Source: Tomocerus qinae (lineage: Eukaryota > Arthropoda > Collembola > Entomobryomorpha > Tomoceridae). From it: a stretch of 64,000 nt of DNA. The stretch's first letter is position 1; every line of letters starts with the position of its first letter. Both the position numbers and the translations under genes were made by a program. The notes beneath the pieces are model-generated. The model was not told the origin of the DNA and made no database searches. It saw only the letters and a list, made by a program, of their open reading frames with translations. Shown piece after piece: positions 1 through 11,691 of this stretch. The stretch covers positions 75,702,001-75,766,000 of the forward strand of contig CM034546.1 in NCBI GenBank assembly GCA_020055645.1, read 5' to 3'.

Positions 1-250
1 ATGCTTTATCGCTCATGTTATGTAATACGAATGGTAAACAATTAGAAATATGTATTTGAACTTGTGAGTTGATGATTTTTACTTCATGAAATTACACTCA
101 AACTGAAAAAACATCAAATTTGCTTCCAAAGGAAGGTAAAAGTAATAGTCAAATAGTCAATAGTAAATACAAGCATTATTTTCTGCACACACATTAATGT
201 ATAATAATATTATTATATTAAAATTAAACACTATTTTTGTATTTTTGCAG
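1..250 (+). other. AT-rich non-coding, probably intron 3' end
   Basis: No coding potential is seen. The last bases form a pyrimidine-rich tract ending in TTTTTGCAG at 250, a good splice acceptor directly in front of the SSUH2-like coding segment, so at least the 3' part is probably intron. Confidence 0.5.
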
Positions 251-1218
251 GACGAACATTTTGCCTACCTATGGCTTCGTAATGCCTACAGTTGTTAGAG
301 AAGAGCCTAAATGTCTAGAAAAATTCCCTGAAGTGGAAATACGATCGGCTCTTCGACTTCTCGAAAAGGGTCGATATTGTGCGGAGAAGTTGGCTGATAC
401 GATAGATATCAATAGCATTACGATGAGTGAAGGACACGTTTACAAAGTGCATGCCGTAATGGAGCACAGAAAGGTGGAATGGCAAACTGACCCATACGTA
501 GCTTCGATGACAATCGGTGAATCTAAGGACGGCCCTCCACCTCCAATTCTACTTTGGAATACTTTTGTGAATCCTCCGTCCGGTTTTAATTTCAAGCATT
601 ACAAAGACATACTTATCTATGAAATTCCAAACACAGCATTCAAAACGGATTGTGTGACATGTCTAAAGTCTGGTCATATTGCATGTGCAAAATGTGACAG
701 GACAGGAATAAATCGTTGCAGCACTTGCAAAGGAAGCGGAATGGCGTTAGATCATAACAAGGGTGACAAGATCCCTTGTAATTCTTGTAAAGGTCGTGGA
801 AAGAAGTCCTGCTCTGACTGCAAAGGCTTGGGACGTCAACTCTGTACAGATTGTGCAGGCTCTTGCTGTGAAAAAGTACCAAGGATTCACTGTAGATTGG
901 CATGTCTTGTTTGAAAAACGAAGTGACAGTGTTGTCCCTGTAAAAGAACTGAATGGAGTTACGGGAAAAGTGTCTGTTTACCACAGTGGAGACTGTGATG
1001 TAGAAGTGAATCCATTGGCTCAATATTATAACGAAGGACTAAGGGAGATATCGAATTCCGTGTTCCAGAAATTCAGATCACACACTGGAGGAATTAACCA
1101 TGAGGGAGGCAAAAAAATTATCAAAGTTCGACAGACGGTTGTCACTATCTTCATTGCAGAGGTCGTTGCCACGTGGAAGGGGAAAATTGAAAGATTCTAC
1201 GTTTTTGGAAAAGAAAGA
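251..1218 (+). pseudogene. SSUH2: SSUH2-like protein, internal exon with a frameshift
   Basis: The translation matches the layout of the SSUH2 family. An N-terminal conserved segment contains the motif PPPPILLW. It is followed by a DnaJ-type cysteine-rich zinc region with six CxxC units at about residues 139-206 of the first frame: CVTC, CAKC, CSTCKGSG, CNSCKGRG, CSDCKGLG and CTDC. The family's beta-rich C-terminal half continues in another frame (FTVDWHVLFEKRSDSVV ... FYVFGKER). The frame changes between about 860 and 880, so one base has been gained or lost there. The segment starts at a splice acceptor (250) and has no start codon of its own, so upstream exons lie outside the window. Recognisable homology stops near 1218, short of the usual Cys-rich C-terminus; transposon debris follows. 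It is a broken gene or one with a sequencing indel. SSUH2's molecular role is poorly known. Confidence 0.72.
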
Positions 1219-1281
1219 CCTGGTAACCCTGGTCCTTTTGAGCTGGATTTCAGGTTTTCCGCTCTGATAACCAAAGTGGTG

Positions 1282-1444
1282 AAAAACGCAGAAAAGGTTG
1301 TTTTAACCAAGCGGGTTGGAAAATTTTAACCAAGGTTGCGAGGTATTACCTTTTTTCCCACAAAGGCATTAATATCTCAAAATCGGAAGTAAAAATGTTG
1401 CGTATTCCAGCGTATTTGGTTAAAACAACCTTTTCTGCGTTTTT
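1282..1444. repeat. Short element with 29-bp perfect inverted repeats
   Basis: Positions 1282-1310 and 1416-1444 are exact reverse complements (29 bp) with about 105 bp between them. The size and form fit a small MITE or foldback element, sitting just after the point where SSUH2 homology ends. I see no clear target duplication. Confidence 0.65.
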
Positions 1445-2166
1445 AGAGACCAATCTTGTCTTTCTACGACCAGTTTTCTCGGAGGAGTTACAAGTTTCCA
1501 AAAAACGTTCAGGGCTGAGTCGAGGTCAGGTCAAGTAACTTGCTAACCAGGACTCTTAGAGTATTACAATGATGTGCACACCATGTAAAAGAGCATGCGT
1601 TCAGTTTGAAGACCCTCCGTCTACAGGCTCTGTCGTAATCGCTCCAGTACTGAACGACCTATTCTTTTACAATTTTCCTAACTTGTCTCTCGTTTCCACA
1701 CCGATGCTTTCGTGTAGTTGTATTGTAATAATGTCGCTGGCTTTTTGGCATGAACATTATCCTCGACGGTCAAAGACTGAAATCACATGGTGTTAGATCC
1801 GGTGATTTGAATCTGAACACATGCTCTTTTCTGTTCTGTTCTGTTATAAGAGGTGAACGACATACTATAGATAAGATATGCCGTCCAGGGCGCAGGCCAC
1901 AAAAACGGGCCCATTGCCAACTCCTCGGTACAGGTTACTGTAGGGTTAACCTTCTTTTCGACTAGCCATGATATAGAACCTTAGCATTGAAGAAAAGGGT
2001 ATCTCAGAGAGTGTGTTAGTCGGAATCACGCAGTAACCCGGATACAAGTTCCTTACCATTGCGTATCGCGGGCAAAATGCCACCAGGTGAACTGGTGTCT
2101 CATCCTATAAGCCACAATGTGAACAAAGAGCAGACCCCTGCCCCCTGATGTTTTTTACATGCTTTG
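1445..2166 (-). mobile_element. Degraded 3' end of the R1/I-type LINE
   Basis: On the minus strand, downstream of the RNase H domain, a broken frame still reads as a C-terminal CCHC zinc knuckle (cysteines followed by DETPVHLVAFC, about 2060-2140). After that comes a 3' UTR. The stretch at about 1880-1930 matches, in reverse complement, the 3' UTR of the LINE at 9065-9110. The part below about 1860 is not assigned with confidence and holds no supported gene. Confidence 0.5.
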
Positions 2167-2724
2167 CTAGGTAACCATGACCTGTAACCATATGTACGAG
2201 AGCCTGTAAAGACTCCTTTTTAGACTTCGACAGTATTTACTGATCCCCCTCCTAGGAGTGGGCAGAAAAATTTTTGTCTGTCGACAGTCATTCCTCTCCT
2301 TCCAGGTTTTGGAATGCTGAGCCAAGGCCCAGCTCCCAATCATTGTTTTTAAACATTTTGTTGAAAGCGCCAGAAATGGCTCAGGCCCACAAGGTGTAGT
2401 CCCTGCCGCTTCTTTCGCTAATTCGTCAAATTTGTCGTTACCAGGTATACCAGTATGACTGGGTACCCAGTGCAGAGTAATGTTTCCATTTGCTCTTGCT
2501 ATTGTTTGAGAGCACTCAAGGACTAAGGCAGACACGGTGGTATCTGCTCTCAGCGCCTGAATGGCACTCCTTGAGTCGCTATAAATTACGGCCTCATTGT
2601 CCATATCTTTGTCGATTAATCCATTTACGGCCATCATAATAGAATATACTGCGGATTGGAAGACAGTGCTATAACTCCCAAGTGGCTGTACAATTTCTTG
2701 CACCCCATCTGGCAGAAAAAGCAA
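2167..2724 (-). mobile_element. RNase H domain of the R1/I-type LINE (ORF2 fragment)
   Basis: The 185-residue frame has the RNase HI signature of I-group LINEs: IYSDSRSAIQAL (aspartate in strand 4), then LHWVPSHTGIPGNDKFDELAKEA with the conserved histidine and the N-D pair. The first catalytic segment (a YTDGS-like motif) lies just upstream in another frame near 2760. The domain degrades the RNA of the RNA-DNA hybrid during reverse transcription. It is separated by frameshifts and stops from the reverse transcriptase further 5', so the element is dead. Confidence 0.85.
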
Positions 2725-3028
2725 TGCAGCTCATCCTGTATGTTCATTGATTCTAGACCCATCGGTATAGCATATTGCACGCCTGTCTGATGGTTCCAGA
2801 ATCATTTTCACGTCAAATGACTCATCGACCCCGTCCATGTCTGTAGGTGATTTCTGGTCAGCCCCGCCTTAGGAATTGCTTCCCATGGAAGTGCTAATCC
2901 AGGAATCTCCCCCAGAGTTTTGTTAGTAAATCCACATGGTTTGTGCGATTACTACTGCCTCGACCTTGTCAATACAGCCATTGCCCAGTGTTACGCAATC
3001 GGGCTGAAATTGACACTGCCATTTCTTT

Positions 3029-4524
3029 TCATTTCAAGTATACATCCAACGGTGGAATGCCTACAATGCATTCCAATGCCGCTGTGGGAGTACTGCGCAT
3101 AGCTCCTGTCGTCATTAACAGTGCTGTACGTTGTACTGCCCCTAGGATTTTCATTCGTTGTCCATTATCCACTGCAGTAATCCAAACTCCAATGCCGTAG
3201 GCAAGGGCTGGTCTCACCACAGCAGTGTACAGCCAACTTGTAGTTTTGGGAGAAAGTCCCCAGGATTTCCCCAGGCCCTTCTGCATTGAAATAGCTTCGC
3301 CTGGGCTTGCTTGGCTTTTAGTTCGCAGTGAGGCTTCCAGGTTAATTTACTGTCTAAGACAACTCCTAGATACCTCACTTCTGTTTTAAATGGAATAGAT
3401 TTATCCCCTAGTGTAAGAGGCTTCATCTTTATATTTCTGTTTGTGGTGAAAAGGATGACTTCAATCTTATCTGGGTGGATAGACAGTGATCTCCTTTTAC
3501 ACCAGTTGTCCGTCACTGTTAGCGCCCTTTGAGAGAGGTCTCTAACAGTACTTTGGTCAAAACCAATTTGGAGTGTAGTTAAGTCGTCTGCATAGGCCTG
3601 CTTGTGTACTGATTGCAGTCTTTGCAGCTCAAGCAACTCCAGGATAACAAGGTTCCACAACAGCGGTGAGAGGACTCCCCTTTGTGGGCACCCTCGTTCT
3701 ACTACTCTGAATTGCTGAGCTCCATCAACATCCATAGCCTCCACAGTGCGGTCTATCAACATGCGCTCAATCCATCGAATCAAGCACAAATCGATTCCCT
3801 CCCTGTGTAGGGCCTCTGTTATTGCTTTAAACCTTGCATGACTGAAGGCCCCTTCAATATCTAGGAAGCTTCCTAGAGCCATTTGCTTACTTTTAAGTGC
3901 ATACTCTATCCGAGCAACCAACTGATGAAGTGCCGCGTCGGTAGAGACGCCCTTAATGTAAGCATATTGATTGAAATCGACCATTTTCTGCATTAGGAGG
4001 CCTGTTCTTAGTTCACCGTCGACCAGCCTTTCTTGACACTTAAGTAGAAAGGATGTTAGGGAAACTGGCCTCCATGCATTTGTCTTTTGGTAACTCGATT
4101 TCCCAGGTTTTGGCAAAAACACAACTTTCGTTGTACGACAAATAGATGGGATGTAACCCAAAGCAAGACTTGCTTTGAATATACGTTGTAAATGCGCGCT
4201 TAGTTCGTTGGTCACATACTGCATCATGGCAGGAATTATTTTATCCCCACCTGCTGACTTGTATGGCCCAAACGTCCTAATTGCATTTGAGATATTTTCT
4301 TTTGTTACAATATTATCAATGGTAGAGCTACAGCTGTACTGATGTCCCCGATCCACCCACTCCGAATCAGGGTCTGGTGGAAAGTGGGCCCTCAGCAGCA
4401 ATTGCAGTGATTCATCCATTGACTCCGTTAGAGTCCCATTCTCCAACTCTAGCGGTCCTAATAACCTACAATTGTCTTTAAGGAGGATTTTACTGACTCT
4501 TGATGCAGTTCTGGTTTCCGTCAC
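3029..4524 (-). mobile_element. Reverse transcriptase of the R1/I-type LINE (ORF2, broken)
   Basis: The main frame (4524 to 3214) covers the non-LTR reverse transcriptase: KSAGGDKIIPAMMQ, VVFLPKPGKSS, RPVSLTSFLLK, a GCPQRGVLSPLLWN segment and the catalytic AYADD box, then the thumb region (VRYLGVVLD). A second overlapping frame (3286 to 3029) continues with LYTAVVRPALAYGIGVW, typical of the region between RT and RNase H in R1/LOA/I elements, so there is a frameshift near 3220-3280. The frame also continues 5' past 4524 to about 4680 through one stop codon. The endonuclease half of the same ORF is found at 9975-10860; the two are separated by a Penelope-like insertion. Confidence 0.88.
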
Positions 4525-4689
4525 TGATTCGCAAAACGTCCTCCAGGAGTCTCGTTTTGCAGATCTCAGTGCTTTTTTAAATACAGTACGTGCCTGATTG
4601 ACCTCCTCCTCGAGTCCAAAAAGCCCAGGTCAAACTTTCTTTGTAAGCCCCGGTAGTTTTTTCTTATTAGCGAAATCAAAAAATGTTCA

Positions 4690-5982
4690 TCTAGGCCTAA
4701 GCTATTACCCCTAATTTATGTAAAGACTTTAGTAAATACTGTAACGATAATAATATTATAGTGAAAGAGTCGGACAAAAATGCAGGTATTTAATAATGGA
4801 AGAGGGTCTATACGATCAAGAAATATTTAATCAATTATATGATGAAAATGTATATTACCCGAGTACTGAAATACATTACAATTTAGATTTACTTACATTT
4901 AGGGATCAGGTTTGTATTCTAGAGAAAACATTTCCACCCAATTGTAACTTATTAAAATTAATACCAAATAATTATAAGCCTGCGAATTTCTATATTTTAC
5001 CAAAGATTCATAAGCCATTTGAAATATTTCCAAAGGGGAGACCCATCAGTTCTACTATTTACACAGTCAATAGAAACATAAGTAAACTACTGGATTTATT
5101 TTTGCAACCTATAATGAATTTTGTACCCGATTTAATTCTAGACACTACGCATTTGTTAATTTTACTTGATAATTTAACGCTAGATTCTAATCGTACCTAC
5201 AAACTAATCACTATAGACATTGTATCTTTATATACAAATCTACCACTTAAGTCGTGTGAAACTCACTGCTGTAAAATGTATGAGGAATTTCATAACAAAA
5301 TTAATGTACCTTTTGATATCACCACCATACAGATGCGTATACTTTTAGATTTAAGCTTAGATCATAGTTTTGTAAAGTATAAAAAGGAAAACTTCTACCA
5401 ATTTAAAGGTATCCAGATGGGAGGATCTAGCTCTCCTTCCATCGCAAATATTACTGTATACAAGGAAATTGAAAATTTGTTTACTAATAAGGAGGAGATA
5501 ACTTTTCGTAAACGATTTCTAGACGATATTTTTATAATTTTGGATACCACAGATTTATCTAATCCAAATGAATGGTTATCTGATACACTTACACATAATT
5601 TCCTAGAATTTACCTTTGATATCCAGGATACACGTACATCATTTCTAGATTTAGACATTACTTTAACTTCCGACAATACTATAAAAACAAAACTGTATCG
5701 TAAACCGATGTCAAAAGCCCAACCACTCCACTACTATTCGAACCACAGTAAAAGTTTACTTAAATCCATCCCATATGCACAAGGGTTAAGGGTAATAAGA
5801 ACATGTAGTAGTTTTACTGACAGAAATGATGAATTAGATAATTTATTCTATAAGTTCAAATTGCGAATGTACCCCGATAACCTATTAGAGGAAACACGTT
5901 ATAAATTGAACACGATCAATAGATCGGAATTATTAACACCTAAAAAACCTCTATTAATTACGAACTTATCTATTCATAACCC
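4690..5982 (+). mobile_element. Penelope-like element, 5' part with reverse transcriptase
   Basis: The frame from 4796 encodes about 395 residues of a Penelope-type reverse transcriptase: ANFYILPKIHKP, GRPISS, the palm motif TIDIVSLYTNLPL, FKGIQMGGSSSPSIAN, the catalytic FLDD box and the downstream YRKPMSKAQPLHYYSNHSK followed by SIPYAQGLRV. Coding potential extends upstream to about 4700 in another frame, so the first ATG is not the original start and a one-base indel lies near 4788. The 5' end of the element is missing or unrecognised. At 5982 the frame runs into an inserted LINE and resumes at 9206. Confidence 0.85.
5968..5982 (+). repeat. Target-site duplication, left copy (15 bp)
   Basis: The sequence atctattcataaccc occurs here and again at 9206-9220, immediately flanking the inserted LINE. 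Confidence 0.9.
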
Positions 5983-8900
5983 AACTGAACTTAACTTGAC
6001 TGTGGCGAACGGAAGATCGGAAAGTGACAAAGAGGGTAACTTTAGTTTTGTAAACCATAATGGCAAAAGCGTTATAGACCTAATGATAATTAATGATAAA
6101 GTACTAAATTATATAACTGACTTCAAAATACTAAACTTTAATGAGTCATGTCACTTTCCTATAGTTATATATTTAGGTAGAAAACAGAAAACTTATCTTT
6201 ATAAACGAGGAGAGATCAAACTGCAATGGAAACCACAATTTTGTGCTGAATACCAAAAGGAAATGAGTTTACTCGCTGCGGGGATTAATGACTATGAATC
6301 TTTGAAAACGGCTATTGTAACGGCAGGAAAAAAATCAAAAATGACGTGTCTGCAAAAACCTTTTCCGGATGCCCCATGGTTCGATTCGGAGTGCCGAAAA
6401 AAACTGCAACTCTGCCGAAAACTTCACCGGATCGCAAAAAGTAGCAATTGGAATTCTCAGCTAAGAGAAGACTATATTAAGGCCAAAAAATCTTATGTGA
6501 ATTACCGAAAAGCCAGAGCAAAGGAGTACTGGGACGGTACATGTAAGACGATCAACTCAGTTACAGACCGTAATGACTTTTGGAGAGCTGTAAAGCGAAT
6601 TCGTAGAAAAACAACTCAGAATAATCCTATAGAGGTTGGAAGATGGCAACAGTTTTATGACCAATTTAATGAAAATGTTGTGACCAGTGAGCAAGAATCA
6701 TATTATGACTGCGGAACGGAACTTCTTACCGGGAATCTATCTGTTAGTGAAACCATAAAAGCGATACACAGGATCAGAAATAAAAAAGCGCCAGGTCCGG
6801 ATGGTATTGCCAACGAATTTCTGAAAAATCTCCCCGCGTCGATGATAGAAACAGTTACCCAAATTTTCAACGATATATTGGATAAAGAATTGCCACCAAT
6901 CGAATGGTCTGAATCCATAACCGTAATGATACATAAAAAGGGTCCAACTAGCGAACCTGAAAATTATCGGCCTATCTCATTGCTAAATGCGATATTGAAA
7001 CTGTTCACCCACATTATTAACTTTCGACTGACTGACTGGGCAAATGCTATGAAAATATTACCAGAAGCACAGGCGGGATTTAGAAAGGGAAGAGGATGCG
7101 ATGGGCAGATATTTACACTAAACAGTGCTATACAGATTGGTACAAGGAATTCAAAAAAAGTGTATGCATGTTTTGTGGATTTTGCCCGCGCATTCCCGAG
7201 TATTTCCCACAATTTGTTGTGGAATCGTCTTTTTGACATTGGGATCTCTTCAAAAATCATCCGTATTCTTATGAAAATTTACCAGAACGCTGCGACAAAG
7301 ATAAAACTTCAAGATTCACTTTCAAATAGCATCCCGCTTTCAGTGGGTTTAATGCAGGGGGAGATACTCTCGCCCCTCCTTTTCAGTCTCTACATTTACG
7401 ACATTGAAAACGTGCTAAAAGAGAAAAACTGGAGAGGAGTGGAAATCAACTCAAAATTTCAACTACATCTTCTACTATTTGCAGATGACACGGTAACACT
7501 CTCAGATAACAAACTCAGTTTGCAACGAAAAATTAGAACATTAGAGGAGTACTTTAAGAAGCTAAAGTTAGAAGTTAACTTAAAGAAAACCATGATTGTA
7601 GTCTTCAGGAGAGGTGGCCCACTGGAAAGAAACCTAAAATTCACGTACCAAAACAAAATCATTGAAATTACCAACGAGTATACCTATCTGGGTGTTCCTT
7701 TTGCATCTTCAGGAAAATTCGGGAAGGCGTTAAAGTATTTCAAAAAGAAAAACTATGAAGCCCAAGGTGCAGTGAGTAAACTCATATATAAAGGTAAAGT
7801 CGGTAATTTGGAATCAAAGCTGACTTTGTTCGATGCAATTGCTCTCTCCTCGTTACTCTATTGTAGTCAAATCTGGAGTCTTCAATATCTCGATGAAATT
7901 GAAGTCTGTCAGAATCAATTTATTAGAAGAGTGTTAGGGGTTAAAAACACAGTACCTGGTTGTGTGCTTCGACTGGAAACTAGGAGAAACAAAACTAAGG
8001 TAGAGGTGTGTCAAAGACTGATAAAATTTATTTTTAAAATAAGCTTATTGGACTCGAATAGATACCCTAAATTATGCATGGAAGCACTAATTAAGTATGC
8101 TAAGATTGACAAAAATGTTAGTTATAATTGGGTCATGCAATGTAACAATATTTTTAAGGATTGGGATATTTCAGTTGAGTCATTGATGGCCGGTGATGTG
8201 CCAATAAATTACGTACAGATGTGTAAATTGATAAGGGATTTTGATAGGGTTGAGGACATAAGTCACCTTAATGACTATTCAGATTATAAATATTATAAGC
8301 AATTTAATAATGTATTGGAGACTGGTGTACCGATTACGCTTAAGTGGAATGTACCTAGAGTCTATCACACCATGCTATCCCAATTAAGATTAAATTGTAA
8401 TGTATTATATTTTAAGAAAACAAGATTTAACTTTGATGATAATGAAATGTGTAAGCATTGTAACATGAAGAAACCAAATACATTTTTTCACTTGTTATGT
8501 GAATGCAGAATTCATAACAGAGAGCAAGCAGACTTCTTAAAAAATTACAATATGAATTAAGTGATGTATTTAATTGATTCACACGACAAAACCAAAATTA
8601 TAAATTTACTAAAATTTGTGCTGACCGCTCTAAATAGACTTATTTTCTTGCTTGATCTCCAAAACGAAATATTGTAACACATATTATATTTAATACTATG
8701 TCATGTTCTATGGGCTTTATTTAAAAACCCAGCCACGTTGGCTTGGTGGAGTACTCAGTGGTCTGACTATTCAATGTGTGCTTCCACTGCCAGTTCGGTT
8801 CTTTGGCTGGGTGAAATGGCCGAGGGCTGTTTAAAGGCGAGTGTTTGAGTTGTAAATGTGGAATTAAGACAAAGGTTAAGCACAAACCCGCAATTACAAG

Positions 8901-9205
8901 GGCCGTCCTATTGATACCTCGTATGTGATCCTGTGTACGTAGAGTAGCTTTGGATAACCTGTCTTTGTTGGGCTAGTAGACTTCCGATAACAGTCCCACA
9001 ACAATGACTCGTAAATGACAGCCTTAGGCTTCTCGGGTATTAATTAACAACAATACCAGTGTTGAGGGAGTTGGCAATGGGCCCGTATTTGAGGCCTGCG
9101 CCCAGTACTATCACTTTGTAGTGAGGCAGTACACCCCATATAACATACATACATGGGCTAATTGCCCGAAAAGTACATTAATAAAATTTAATGAATGAAT
9201 GAATG
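5983..9205 (+). mobile_element. 5'-truncated non-LTR retrotransposon inside the Penelope-like element
   Basis: The inserted coding part begins inside an endonuclease domain (NGRSESDKEG, then SVIDLMIIND) and runs through a full LINE reverse transcriptase: KKAPGPDGIANEFL, YRPISLLNAILKL, the catalytic LLFADD box, YTYLGVPFASSG and a C-terminal CKHC...FHLLCEC zinc knuckle, with a stop at 8560. A 3' UTR follows, ending in a short (AATG)n tail at about 9190-9205. The 15-bp duplications on both sides fix both borders. The ORF is open throughout, so the insertion is fairly young, but it lacks the 5' half and cannot move alone. The clade is probably in the Jockey/L2/CR1 group; I cannot resolve it further. 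The ORF is fused in frame to the Penelope RT upstream, giving one 1254-codon frame with two reverse transcriptases. Confidence 0.9.
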
Positions 9206-9220
9206 ATCTATTCATAACCC
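9206..9220 (+). repeat. Target-site duplication, right copy (15 bp)
   Basis: Exact copy of 5968-5982. Confidence 0.9.
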
Positions 9221-9840
9221 GGAAAGTTTATCAAAGTTAGAAATTCCACCTGTAAATGTAATTAAGTATAATCAAAGTTTTAATAACACCTGTTATTTTG
9301 TCATGCCTTTTTATAAGAATATTAAGAATTATAAACGTATTATATTAGATACTATAATGAAAGAGTCTCTTAAATGTGAAAATTATGAATATAAATTAGC
9401 TGTAAATAGCCTAAAGATAATTGTTTCATTCTCCAAAGTAAATGGTCTCACTACTATGATTGTCAAGGATTACACTTAGTGATACATGATATGATTTTTG
9501 TTTATAGCTTTTATGCAATTGTCCCGCTTAATTACTTACCAATGTGAAGACAAATCAGGATGTTGTAAGTCTAAACCTGTATTGAATTAAAATGTGAACT
9601 AAATTCTAAATTAACTGATGTAAGGATCTCAAAATTACTAACTACTCTTACCTCCAACATTGTTAATTTAAATAATAAGGTTAGTGTTATGAGTTTTTCT
9701 ACTAATGGTAATAATACATAAAAAATACAAAGTACAAGTGTAGCATATGACTGATTCGATGTTCTGATTGAACAATTATTATACATTTATAAAATCCTCA
9801 TTTTTAATTTATGTATTATAATGTAACTATTTTCAACAGT

Positions 9841-9861
9841 CTGATGATGCCCTATGCGAAA
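9841..9861 (+). ncRNA. Hammerhead-ribozyme-like core near the Penelope 3' end
   Basis: CTGATGA at 9841-9847 is followed ten bases later by GAAA at 9858-9861, the two conserved strands of a hammerhead core, with a very short possible stem II between them. Penelope-like elements are known to carry minimal hammerhead motifs in their terminal repeats. I could not convincingly pair stems I and III, so this may be a degenerate or inactive copy. Confidence 0.35.
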
Positions 9862-9974
9862 TCGATTACTGAATAAATTAAAAAAGACATGTTGATGACT
9901 GGTTGAGTAAACAAGCTGTTGGGATTTGGATTGATTTCGGTTTTCATCTTTCATTTATTTATCTAAGGAAAACT

Positions 9975-10860
9975 AAAACGCATATCGCGTTAGTTCAGAA
10001 GACCACCATGCAACATAATGTTTTCTTGTAATTGTTTTCTCTGGGCATGACTTATAAAAGGCTGTTAGTAACGCATTTGTTACGTCCTCTACACAGCCAT
10101 CCAGTTCTGCAATAGTTTTGATTTCGCTTGTTCCCAGGAGTTTCAGTCTTTTCTGAGCCTCTCTAGTATACAAGTCCCAGTCAGTTTTCCTCGGATTTAT
10201 ATAGCAGATGGGTACCCTTTTGCCAAGGTTCATTCTCCATCTGATATATCTGTGGTCAGAGAGAGAGTCTTTCAACTCCACTTTCCATCCCGCAATTTTA
10301 TCCACAAGTTAATCCGATGCCAGTGTAACATCTATGACTTCCTTGCGTCTAGTCGTTACAAACGTAGGGGTGTGTCCCTTATTTGCAATATTGAGGTTTG
10401 CTATTGTAATGAACTCTAGGAAAGCTCTTCCCCTGTCATTTGTGTCAGAACTTCCCCAGATTTCATTATGAGCATTGGCATCGCTGCCAATTAAAATAGG
10501 CCATCCCCTTTGTGTACAGTGGTCGACAAGGTCGCCCAACCGATTTGGGGAATGGCCTCTTCATATGGTAGGTAGGCAGATGTCAACACTACGTCCTGCC
10601 CCTACTCTTATCTTAATGGCTATTAAGTCCCTGTTCCAAAAGTCCACAAGTGGCCAGGTAACCAAATTAGGGGAAGTGACAATGCATGCCCGTGGGTTTT
10701 GTGGCCCGTCGAAGGCATGCAATTTTCCCTTCCGATTTAGTCCCCTCACCCCACCCCTATAGACATATGGTTCCTGGATCAATATTGCGTATGATTGTCC
10801 CAGCTCTTCCCTCAACAAAAGTGAAGTGGCTGCTTGACAATGCTGTAGATTGATTTAAAG
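9975..10860 (-). mobile_element. Endonuclease domain of the R1/I-type LINE (ORF2 5' part, broken)
   Basis: Read on the minus strand, it opens with INLQHCQAATSLLLREEL and IQEPYVYRGGVRGL. It continues with ILIGSDANAHNEIWGSSDTNDRGRAFLEF and a SDHRYIRW segment, the signature of the exonuclease-endonuclease-phosphatase fold that nicks target DNA in R1/LOA/I LINEs. Three frames are needed. A 2-base loss in a G run (near 10600) breaks it relative to the copy at 63540-64000, which is open there. The frame then reaches WWSSELTR and is cut off near 9980 by the Penelope insertion; matching downstream sequence resumes at about 4680. No ATG was found for ORF2, and a stop lies directly before the INLQHC motif in both arms. 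Confidence 0.85.
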
Positions 10861-10913
10861 AAAATTCACATCATCGGAGTCGGTGGTATGTCACCTATTA
10901 GGCCTATCTATCA

Positions 10914-11480
10914 TCAGAAGACATCCCAAACCTTCACTACTACCACCAGCCTTCGATGTCTGCTATCTACTTTGTTGGATATAATATATGTTTGCCGCCT
11001 CAGAAGTTGAACTTCCGTCGGTAGCCTTGGTTTAGATTTGATTGTTCGGGAACAATATTCGTATGTGCATGCGCAGTCATGGACCATACTCGTGGTTCTT
11101 ACTCCAGCAAGAAGACGAATTCCCCCAGGTAGTGGCATGCATAGTTTCATAGTGTGGGGCTTGTTTAGTCGCCGAATTAAGTTAAGAACACGGGCTAATA
11201 GCCCCACACGTATGTAGTTTTTAATGGCTAAAAAATTTGAAAACCGCCGCCGCCAATCTCTGTCATTCGGTCTCCATCTCACACCGTCGGCAGCAGGTAG
11301 CGGTCCACCACAATCAAGGGTGAGCCACCGTCCCCTGTCCCCCGTGGTCGGCAGATACCTCCTGACTACGACCAACAGCAGCCGCCTCGAAATCTCTAGA
11401 AGTCGGTGTATACCTATTGGCCGCCTCCGGATCTCCGCATTCGGCTTAAGGTTCACCAGTTTCCTGTAAATAAAAAACAT
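10914..11480 (-). other. Unidentified ORF between LINE ORF1 and ORF2
   Basis: A 188-codon open frame, very rich in arginine and without a domain I recognise, lies between the ORF1 and endonuclease parts of the LINE. The counterpart in the other arm (62735-63445) is open for 236 codons. It may be an accident of GC-rich sequence or an inserted fragment. Because the arms are near identical, openness in both is not independent evidence for coding. Confidence 0.25.
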
Positions 11481-11691
11481 TATTAGGCTTACAATGTTTT
11501 TGTGTTTTTGGCTTTTCGCCTGTCTGCTTTAGGTTGACGTGAGGCAAACATTGAATGGTCTTCCTCACCTCACATTGCCAGCCCCAAGCAATTTTCTTTT
11601 GAGATCCATCATAACAACATGACATGGACTGCCTGTTGCCATTCGGAAAAAATTATTCATATAAATGTTAGTGTTAAGTTAATATTAGTTG

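Larger units (their letters stand above)
9206..9960 (+). mobile_element. Penelope-like element, 3' part
   Basis: Starting with the second copy of the target duplication, the Penelope reading frame resumes in phase (NPESLSKLEIPPVNVI...) and ends at TAG 9477-9479, the usual C-terminal region after the RT. I see no GIY-YIG endonuclease in the remaining ~480 bp, so this domain is absent or lost. The 3' region ends with a ctgatga...gaaa motif (9841-9861) like that near the ends of many Penelope elements. The 3' border with the R1/I-type LINE lies at about 9960-9985. Confidence 0.75.

Noticed and set aside
1569-1965. Two plus-strand ORFs of 71-75 codons
   Set aside because: They overlap the degraded minus-strand LINE 3' region and show no features.
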